A DNA stretch of 64,000 nt, from contig BCJX01000003.1 of NCBI GenBank assembly GCA_001600415.1, positions 850,697 to 914,696 of the forward strand, given 5' to 3'. The stretch's first letter is position 1. Every line of letters starts with the position of its first letter. A program made the translations under genes and the position numbers. This DNA comes from Pascua guehoae (taxonomy: Eukaryota; Basidiomycota; Tremellomycetes; Trichosporonales; Trichosporonaceae). Of the stretch, positions 55,850 to 64,000 are shown piece after piece. Under the pieces are notes generated by a model that saw only the letters and a program-made list of their open reading frames with translations, was not told the origin of the DNA and did not search any database.

Positions 55850-57615
55850 CTAGAGCTGGTTGCGCTTTTTCGACGTGCGCATATATGGCCGGAGGAGCCA
55901 CTCTACGTCTGCCTCGGTCTGGTCGACTGTGCCCTGGCGAATCTCGTACGCTGTGAGGTGTCAGTGGTGCATCTCTCGCCCCCACGCCCCACTCACGCTT
56001 TGCCTCAAAGCGCGGCCCGACCTCTGCGAGCTGGACATCCTTATGGCTCGTCTTTGCAAACACATGGTGGCGGAACGAGATAAAGTCGCGATCGTTTGCA
56101 AACGTCATGACGCGCTTTGCGTCGTCCTTGGGCACGGGAAAGAGTGCCTTGAGGATACTCGCGACGCGCTCGCCGAGGCGGGTGGAAAACCCCTCAAAGA
56201 TGAGGTGCGGGTACTGCTCGGACACGGTCGAGTCTGAGCTCGCCACATCGTGCCGCAGCGTCACATTGTGGAGCGTCATGCTCAGCGTCGGGCCGTGCGG
56301 GAGGTGGCTCACGATGAGCGCGTCGGGCACACCCCGGTGCTCGTGCACCAGTACCAGGTCGGTCACGCCCTGGCTTAGGCAGGTCTGGACTAGGTCCTTC
56401 ATGACCGTGTTGCCCCGGTTGAGGCGGATCGCGTTGGGTACCACCAGACGCATCTCCTTTGAGAACTGGAGTAGGCGCGACGACGGGGAGCGCGAGGTCG
56501 TAATCACTACTTTGGGGTCGTAGGTGCCCACTTTGGCGTATTCGTCGTCGGCCGACGAGCGGGGGTCTGGCGTGTTAGTCTTTCCAGGTGAGACGAGGGA
56601 GAGAGATGGTGGTTATGATGCAGGATGTGGGATACGACGGGATGAGCTGGGTGAAAAGAGCTAGGCGACAGGAGCTGACGACAAGAGCTGGGTGACAGGA
56701 GCTGGGAGCTGGGCAAAAAGACCTAGACGCTGGTGACTTTTCCAGTTGTGGACAAGAACCAACACCAGCCCAGTCTCGGAGCCAACAGCGCCACCGTCAT
56801 TGAACCACCCAGACCGTGTGCCGAGTAATCAACGATGGAATGAAAAAAGCAGTCACCGTAACCGCATCTACTGCCTCTGCAGCATTTCTGGCTCGCTGCC
56901 CTGGTACCAGATGACAGCCGGTCGAGATGTCGGCGTGACACCCCTACACCATTGATGAGGCGACTGCCGGGTCTGCCGTTGATTGAGGCAGACGACATCG
57001 GGCGGCGCAACGTATGCCATCCACGAGAAACCAGCCCACGTTCGAGCTTGGCAGCACGCCGACCATCTAAATCCAAGCCCATCTGCACAACCGCCTTTCC
57101 CCCTAATAGCCTTGGCCCTTCCAATCCTCTTGACCTCGAACCTGCCCTCCGTCATCCCCCTCCCTTAATCTATACCTCCCACACCACTCCACACCGCCCC
57201 ATACCCCAACACCTTCACACACACCACACATGCCACACCTCATGCAAACTCACCCGTCTGCGCCTCGTCGAGGACGAGGTCCTTTCCAATCGTGCGCGCA
57301 TCGTTGCGAAGTTCCGTAGGCAGGCTCTTGCCCGACGCGAGCGCGTCCTTGATGCGCTGCTTGCGCTCAAAGATGGCGCGTTCCTGCGTCTCGTGGCTCT
57401 TCTTGAAGAGGTATTCGCGGCGTTCGCGTGCTTGCCGGCGGAGCTGCGTGTTAGGGGTGGGGTGGTTTAGGGGGTCGGGTGAGATTGACGAGCTTGAGCC
57501 GGGGAGGGGAGGGGAGGTCTCGGGAGCTCCAAGATCGCGAGGGACTCGTCACAGTTGGAATGGGTAGGTGTATGTGAGGGCGGTGGGGGACGGGGGGAGG
57601 CTGGGGACGTACCAT
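55850..57615 (-). CDS. IMP4: U3 snoRNP protein IMP4
   Basis: Brix-domain component of the SSU processome, needed for 18S rRNA maturation in the nucleolus. Exons 57615-57613, 57443-57254, 56566-55997, 55950-55850; 287 aa, the expected size. The first coding exon is the ATG alone, followed by GTACGT; joining at 57443 gives [14 protein letters not shown], the conserved IMP4 start. The Brix domain includes [56 protein letters not shown], and [15 protein letters not shown]. The end [24 protein letters not shown] is typical. The first two introns are 169 and 687 nt, long for this genome; no box C/D or H/ACA snoRNA could be recognised in them by eye. Confidence 0.95.
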
Positions 57616-59001
57616 TGTGTGTGGATGTTTGAATGGGTAGAGGTCGTAGAGAGTAACTGCAACGAACTGTAGCCTGTTGTGCCCTTGTCACAGAAGTGTG
57701 GCAAAAGTGGAGGCGGCCAAAATCTCGCCCAGCCAAGTGTGGAGGTTTGCGCGCCTACTCTCTGCACAATTATAGGCCCCTCAACACCATGGCAGTCCTA
57801 ATATTCCTCAAGAACTGGAACGTGCGACATACAACCGAGAGATTGCACCACATGGTGGGATTAGGGCGAGGAACAGCACACTATTTAGCCAGCTCTGCAG
57901 AATGCACGACGCCCAAGGTAAGGGGCAAGAGGGTACCTGTTGGCTGTAGCCGGCGGCCCGTAGAACTGTCATACCAAACTTGGCAAAGGGTGCGGCCTGG
58001 CGGCCTGGCGGGGGATGCGGCAAACGTGCACGAGGACGGGGACAAAAATGATCAGCAGACGAGGGAGAGGGGAGGGTGCCAGAACCCAAAGCGACTGCGC
58101 AATCCGACGCCGAGATGCCGCCCGTTACGCAATTACGCTACAAGAACAAGAGAGTATGGGATCCGCAAGGCATGCAGCGCAAAGACGAGGGCCGGACCAA
58201 AGGTACGACGTCAGCTGTACGATTGTAGGTACTGTAGGTCTCTTGTCAAAGATGGGGAATGAAAACACGTTTGTGGCCAATCAACCAGTGAGAGAGCAAG
58301 CCACTGACCACTGACCATTCACCACCACCAACCACCACCAACCACCACCAACCACCACCTCTAGTCCTCATCGTCGGCCGGCCGGTCGGGTTGCCTGCAT
58401 GCTTGCCCCCGCTTCCTCCATCCCACCTTGGCATTCGGTACATCTCGTACCCCACACCCACACCAATCACCTCGTCGACACTTTTTGCATTCTCGACGCC
58501 GACACAGCCGAATCAAGCAAACGAACACAACCCACACCTCACGCTCTGTGCGAACGCCGCATCCCACTTGCCACCTGCCCACCAACCTTTGCTCGTTGCG
58601 CGCATCACACGTCTCGGCCCCACGACTCCACGAGCGCCCCTCCCCTTGCCCCCGCCCTTGCCCGCTCGTGAACCCGTGCACGTTCCACCCCGGACCTCAC
58701 GCGACCGCCACTGACGGACCAACCACGGCGCGACCCCATCGAGGGCCTCTGGTATCAGGTATCTCTGGACTGGATCTCAAAGCAAGCAAAGCCTACATCA
58801 ATATCGCGACTGCTCCCCATCCCGCAGTCACGACCCATTTCGCGCCCTCGCCACTCTACCTGCTGCGGAACGCCCTCGAGACATCTAGACTGCAGACTTG
58901 CCAGTGTCGATACACGCCGCCGCCCTCATCCGAGCTCGCATTCGCATTAGCATTCGCATTTGCATTCACAGCATAGCATTCGCATTACTTTCCCCAACCC
59001 G
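57616..59001. promoter_or_regulatory. shared promoter region IMP4 / PPN1
   Basis: 1.39 kb between divergent genes. Contains an ACCACC(AA) microsatellite (58320-58362) and a long C/A/T-rich leader before PPN1 with GCATTC/GCATTT repeats at 58940-58985. No supported gene inside. Confidence 0.5.
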
Positions 59002-62000
59002 ATGCGCGCGGCTCTCCTCGTCGCGCTCTCGCTCGCGTGCGCCGCGGCCCAGCAGGTGCCGCTGCAGCTCAACAAGAAGCGTGGTGAGTAGGCCCCGTTT
59101 TTTCGCGGTTTGTTTGGTTGCGCGCGGGGGTGGGTTTGTTGCTTGCTGGTTTTGCCGGCGACCGGCGACTCCGACGTGCCGACGCTAGTGTCCTCGGCGC
59201 GAGTGAACTCGAAGAGACACTTCGAGACACCAGCGAGCGCGCGTCGACGCTGTCTCACTTCCCACACTCGCAACCTCACTAACGCGCCAGAACTCAAGGG
59301 CCGCTTCCTGCACATCACCGACATCCACCCCGACCCAAACTACAAGCCCGGGGCGACGGTCGTGTCGGCGTGCCACGACCCGCCCGACAAGGGCAAGAAG
59401 TTGCGGTGGTCGCGATACAAGAGCACCAACGACGCCGACGCCAACGCCGGGCTAGGAGATTCGTCCAACTCGTCCGTGTCGGCCACACGGGCCAGCGACG
59501 ACGACGACGACCGCATTGCCGGGCCGTGGGGCTCAAAACTGTCCATCTGCGACGCGCCGCCCGTCCTTGTCGACCACACGCTCGAGTTTCTGAAAAAGGA
59601 GTTTGCGGGCGAGATTGACTTTGTCATCTGGACCGGAGACAATGTGCGGTGAGTACAGGCCGAGACGGTTCTGGTTCTGGTCACGTTTGTGGGCTTTGCT
59701 TCGGAGGCAGAGTGTGGAGCCTGGAGCTCGCCGCTAGTGTGTTTGAGACTGGGCGAATGGGCGCGGTGACGGCATGGGGGAGCTCGCCATGGGAGGGCTT
59801 GTTTCCCTCGCGTTGGTGGCCTTATCGGTGCGGTTGGACACTTCGCGGCCCGATATCGCCAACGCTGGGCCGATCACTCGTGCTGTCTCGTCTCGGCCCC
59901 TGTACCCCTGCGCGCTTGCATCTCTCGTCCACCGATAACGGGCTCGGCGCGGCTCTGGGCGCGGACTTGCAAGCCAGTGTAACCGGAGGCGATCTGTGGC
60001 TGTTTGCATCGCGACCATGACCACTTGGCCCGGGCATACCACACATCTTCGGCCGACTCCGGACTTTCATGCCACCCGAGGAGCCCCATACTTCTTGTCG
60101 AAACCCCCGGACTGGTCCAGCTCCAGCCCCTCGGAGTTTCATGCTTCTTGTCGACCCCGGCCCAGCTCCGCCCGAATGGACACGCCGCTCACGCGCTAAC
60201 AGCAGACACGACCGCGACCGCAACCTCCCACGTACGCCCAAGGAGATCTTCTCTGCCAACCGCGCCATGGCGACGCGCATGCGAGACGTCTTTGGGCCCG
60301 ACATTCCGATCATTCCCAACTTGGGCAACAATGATGTGTGGCCGCACAATATCCTGCAGGCGGGGCCGAACCGCGTCTTGAGCGAGTATCTGAGGTGCGT
60401 ATGCGTCCAGGCCACGGTCGTTGGGGTGCGCACTTGTGCGCATATGCTGCGTGCTCCGCTTTCAGTAGTCGAAAAACGTCACCACACGAGCTGCTCGCGA
60501 CGGCGTCTAAACCCGTGACCCAGCACAGACTGACAATCAGGATCTGGAAAAAGTTTATCCCAGAGGACGACCGCCACGTCTTTGAGCGCGGCGGATACTT
60601 TGTTGTCGAGGCGATCCCCAACCGCCTCGCCGTCATCTCTCTCAACACGCTGTTCTGGTTCGAGTCCAACTCTGGTAAGTGCTACCGCAAACTCCTCGAG
60701 TGCCAAGCTAACAATGCAGCCGTCGATGGGTGCCCTCACAACTCCAAAGACCCTGGCTCGGTCCAGTTTGACTGGCTCGAGGTGCAGCTCGAAATGTTCC
60801 GCGACCGCGGCATGCAGGTGTACCTCATGGGCCACATTCCCCCTCACATGATGCTCTACTACGACCCATGCTGTGAGTTGGGGCGTGTCAGCTGTTCCGA
60901 GCTGTACTGATTCCAGACCTCCGATTCGGTGACCTCGCGCTGCGGTTCCAGGACACGATTGTTGGGCACCTCTTTGGACACATGTGCGTTGAAAGCTCGC
61001 AACCAGAGCCGCAAGAGCGCGCATCCTTGTCCCCTTGTGGCACCTACTAACCCCACAGGAACATTGACCACTTTTTCCTCATGAGCGTCGACGAGCTCGA
61101 AAAGGTGGACATTTCGCGCAAGCCCGTCAAGTCCGACTCTGTAAACGGCACTGCCCTGCCCCACGGCTGGGACGACTTTGAGTACCCCGGTCCGTTTGGC
61201 CCGCTTGGCCCTGAGCAAGTCTCTGCACTCGGCGACATTTCGATCATGAGCTCGAAAGAGGCGCTCAAGAAGAAGCTCACCGACACGTTTGGGGACATTC
61301 CGGACGCCCAGACGACAAAGAACAAGGACTATGCGGTCATGAACGTCGGGCCGAGCATTATCCCGACGTATATTCCAAGTTTCCGCATCTTTTCGTATGT
61401 CTTGTCGTGTCTGCCCACGAGGAAGAGCCCTAACACCCAGGTACAACATTTCTGGCGTCACACTAGACGATGACCCGACCTTGCGCGACCCTCTGCAGGT
61501 GCAGGACGAGGACGAGGACGAGGATGGGTTTGAGGCCGATTCGAACGCCGACTCGGTTGACGCACTCAAGAAGAAGAACAAGGACAGCTGCTCAAGGGAC
61601 GAGAACATGGACCGCCCCCACTGCTCGTTTAAGAAGCGCCCGCGCCACTCGTCGCCCGAATCGCCGTCGCGCTCCAACAAGCCCCTCACCCCGCTGGGAT
61701 ACTCGGTCTTTTACCTGAAAGACATCGACGTCGAAAAGCGCTTCCCGCCATGGGAGATTGAGTACACGACCTTTGGCTCCAACGACCTGCTGCCGGAAAA
61801 GCTCTCTGGCGTAAAGCGTTCGCAGCCCCCGCCAATCCCGTACCACCTCTTGCCAGGGTACACGCCCGAGCTCGACAAGTTGACGCCCGAGGAACTCGCG
61901 TTGCTTGAAGCCGACGGCGACGAAGAGAGCGACCTTGACGCGGCAACCAAGGGCAAGGGCAAGAAGGGCAAGGGCGGCAAGGGCGGCAAGGGCGGCGACA

Positions 62001-62323
62001 AAAAGGACCCCAAGGAGCACTTCCTCAGCGAGGTCAAGCGCATCACGCCGTGGAAGCTCAAGGACCTCACCGTCAACAGCTATGTCAAGTTTGCGCGGCG
62101 GCTCGGGACGGACCAGAAGATGTGGCGCAAGTTTGTCGACTACATGTGAGTGTGGTGCGGGTGGTGTGTGGGTGTGGTGTGGGTGGTGTGTGGTGTGGTG
62201 GGATGTGGTGTGTGGTGTGTGGTGTGGTGTGTGGTGTGGTGTGTGTGTGTTGGGTCTATTGGGGTGTGGTTAGTGTGGCGCGGTGGGTGGTGCGCGTTTT
62301 GCAGTGTAGCGTGCGCGGTGTAA
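59002..62323 (+). CDS. PPN1: vacuolar endopolyphosphatase
   Basis: Calcineurin-like metallophosphoesterase that cuts long polyphosphate chains in the vacuole. Exons 59002-59083, 59291-59648, 60206-60394, 60541-60674, 60720-60872, 60917-60983, 61059-61394, 61441-62145, and a short last exon set tentatively at 62305-62323; about 680 aa. An N-terminal signal peptide or anchor (MRAALLVALSLACAAA) fits vacuolar delivery. Metal-site motifs in order: HITDIHPDPNY, WTGDNVR, NLGNNDVWP and MGHIPPH; later MNIDHFF and PSFRIFSYN are family-like. The C-terminal part has a run of KGKGGKGGKGGDKK. The final intron is TG-rich and its acceptor is uncertain, so the last few residues are not reliable. The intron 59649-60205 is long (557 nt). 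Confidence 0.9.
62155..62275. repeat. TGGTG/TGTGG low-complexity tract
   Basis: Almost pure G/T sequence made of GGTGTG and TGTGGTG units inside the last intron of PPN1. The opposite strand is CA-rich. Confidence 0.85.
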
Positions 62324-63515
62324 GCGGCGGCTCGGTCTAGTGCAGGAGATCAAGTCTATTCGGTGTCGTGCCGCATGTGGTGCTCTCGGCCAAGAACAAA
62401 CGAGACACGCATCAGAGATTCGTTTGAAGACGGGACCGGGACGCATACCATACGCGCACGAAGGCCTTGGCCCGACACCAGACAATCCGCTGAATACCCC
62501 CATCGCGAAAAGCGCGCAGTCATGTGGAGTGGCATGGCGCAGGCTAGCGTATAGAGTACGGTGGCTGACGGCAGGTTTGTCTCGAGTGGCGCATACGCAG
62601 AAGAGAGCATACGCAGCCGCGACAGCGAGAGCGAGTGATCACGAGCGAGTCAATACACGAATGAGTACGAGTATCCGGGCAGATGGAAGTGGGGGGGAAA
62701 TGTGAGGGGGGAAGGGGTGAAGTGGGTGGGGAAGCGGGGCATGGAGGACGCGGCAGGAGCGAAGGGACGCGCCGCAGAGCACAAACGAAGCGACAGAGAC
62801 GGAGCATGGCATGTTGTTTGTAGACCTATGAATACATACAGTTTCCAGTGCAGTGCCTACCGAGTCTAGGTGGAGCCTTGGTGGATGTTCACCCAGCCCA
62901 GAGGCCACAGGGTGGACGAAAACACGCATCGATCAGTCGTCATGCACCCAGCACTGGTGCTGGTGTGCAGCGTGGATTGACGGTCGACATGGTTTGTGCC
63001 TCGTGTCCATGAGGTAGAGTTTGTCACGTTGGAAAATCACCTCGCACCCAACCTCTTTGTCAGCTCTAAACGCAGCTTCTCCAGCTTCTCCAGCATCTCC
63101 AGCATCTCCAGCATCTCCAGCATCTCCAGCATGTCAGCATGTCAGCATGCCAGCATGTCAGCATGCCAGCATGTCAGCTGCCAGCATGCCAGCAGATGAA
63201 TGAAATGGCACAGCCGAATGGCGTGATGTGTAGCCAGGCGCGAATCTGACGCACGGCGGTGTGAGCCAGTATCGCCTCTGCAGCGCCACCCCCTGCACAC
63301 CACCCGTGCAGTGCAGCCAGGCACGCCACCCACCCCCCCCGTGAGTCAGCACCCCCCCGCGTCCGCGTCCTGCTTTCGGCCGTCACAACAAGGTCTCGCA
63401 GTCGATCAACGCCACGGCGATTCATAATACAGAACTTTGCACTTTACTCTCCGCAACGTCTCTCCCCTCTACTCTTTACTCTCACTCTTACTCTACTCGT
63501 ACTGCATCAACCATC
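62324..63515. other. spacer, PPN1 to ATX1, with minisatellite
   Basis: 1.19 kb between tandem genes; no gene seen. Holds the CTCCAGCAT/CATGTCAG minisatellite at 63072-63196. The ATX1 side is T/C-rich (CTTTACTCTCC, ACTCTTTACTCTCACTC) and should include its promoter. Confidence 0.55.
63072..63196. repeat. minisatellite of 9-nt then 8-nt units
   Basis: About seven copies of CTCCAGCAT/CTTCTCCAG (9 nt) pass without a break into about six copies of CATGTCAG or CATGCCAG (8 nt). The shared CAG core suggests slippage from one unit to the other. Confidence 0.9.
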
Positions 63516-63971
63516 ATGGCTGTGAGTCCCCTGTGTGGTCTGGAGTGCACGGCACGGTCATGCGTCAGGCCTGGGTGTAGCCCTCGGTGGAACGGGGCGG
63601 GGCGGGGCGGGGCGGGGCGGGGCGAGGTGTGCAAGGGGGGACGCCGGTGTAGAGTGTAGACGAGCAGCTGCCTGCTGCTAGCAGCGGCTGCCTCTCCCTC
63701 CCCGCAGCCTGTCCTTGCACACGCGGCAGCGCGGGCGTGCGTCATGCGTCGTCAACGACCGTGACCTGCCCGCCTTGCTCGGCTCCCTCAACTTGACTTG
63801 CTGTTGCTCTTGCTCTGCTCGACCCTCGACCTCGGACCTTGGACCTTTAGCCTTCCATTGCCTGACGCTGACGGCAGTCCACGGGCCCAGCGTACAACTA
63901 CTCTGTCAAGATGACGTGTGGCGGGTGTTCGGGCGCGATTGAGCGGGTCCTCAAGAAGAATATCGAGGCGC
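63516..63971 (+). CDS. ATX1: copper metallochaperone ATX1, 3' partial
   Basis: Cytosolic chaperone that hands Cu(I) to the Golgi P-type ATPase. Exons seen: 63516-63521 (ATG GCT) and 63878-63971; the gene runs off the window at a GTGAGT donor (63972). Joining the two in phase gives MA|STGPAYNYSVKMTCGGCSGAIERVLKKNIEA, with the HMA copper motif MTCGGC. The start exon of 6 nt was chosen because it has a clean GTGAGT donor and fits the phase; a different first exon further inside the 356-nt intron is possible. That intron carries a GGGGC tandem run. Confidence 0.88.
63593..63624. repeat. GGGGC tandem repeat in ATX1 intron
   Basis: Six consecutive GGGGC units on the sense strand, enough G-runs for a G-quadruplex in DNA or pre-mRNA. 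Confidence 0.9.
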
Positions 63972-64000
63972 GTGAGTCGTCCGGTGTGTGTGTGTGTGGG

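Noticed and set aside
56567..57253. Box C/D snoRNA inside the long IMP4 intron
   Set aside because: No properly spaced C and D boxes on the host strand by eye; a TTGATGA on the plus strand is in the wrong orientation.
59110..59290. Coding extension upstream of PPN1 exon 2 (open frame through the first intron)
   Set aside because: The signal-peptide exon joins in phase by standard splice sites; the intron translation is not family-like.
1..64000. CRISPR arrays, insertion sequences, bacterial operons
   Set aside because: All repeats are short tandem or low-complexity tracts; no transposase, no direct-repeat/spacer pattern, and genes are spliced.

Overview
This is a gene-dense stretch of a fungal nuclear genome. 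Three things point to a Tremellomycete basidiomycete, most likely of the Trichosporonales type: high G+C, very short introns (often 36-60 nt, with GTGAGT-like donors, CTGAC or CTAAC branch sites and CAG or TAG acceptors), and many introns per gene. The lineage is an inference from gene structure and protein flavour; no rRNA marker is present. Two runs of N (16698-16737 and 35326-35370) abut poly-C or poly-G tracts inside introns and look like homopolymer assembly gaps. I rebuilt exon structures by hand from reading frame, splice signals and protein continuity. Gene spans below run from start to stop codon and include introns.

Left part (1-23.3 kb): the 3' part of an Rgd2-like F-BAR/DEP/RhoGAP gene, the checkpoint clamp gene RAD9, an HPP-family membrane protein, an intronless tRNA-Gly(GCC), an intron-containing tRNA-His(GTG), and a peroxisomal-type AMP-dependent acyl-CoA ligase (ACS-A). 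Interspersed among them, all on the minus strand, are five members of one divergent family: a BTB/POZ-like N-terminal half, a helical middle, and a C-terminal cysteine region ending in CxxC. This family is the most unusual gene content of the window. One member appears frameshifted.

Middle part (23.3-38 kb): a gene-poor 2.3 kb block, a FucP-type MFS sugar transporter, a second acyl-CoA ligase (ACS-B, inverted paralogue of ACS-A), the mitochondrial tRNA 2-thiouridylase MTU1, a SET-domain protein whose N-terminus carries six SUMO-interaction-like motifs in tandem, a small Rcf2-like membrane protein, and a small protein with a histone-H1-like Lys/Ala tail.

Right part (38-64 kb): mostly conserved housekeeping genes. 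These are a Pex8-like protein ending in ARL, GPATCH1, CWC22 (with a long DSPPPRRR repeat tail), phosphoacetylglucosamine mutase, a MEMO1 homologue, an NDUFB10-type complex I subunit, a 19-exon Pumilio-repeat protein, IMP4, endopolyphosphatase PPN1, and the 5' end of copper chaperone ATX1.

Functional threads: both acyl-CoA ligases end in PTS1-like tripeptides and share the window with a candidate peroxin. GPATCH1 and CWC22 are convergent neighbours tied to splicing. MTU1, NDUFB10 and possibly the Rcf2-like protein are mitochondrial. There is no sign of bacterial sequence, CRISPR arrays or intact transposons.
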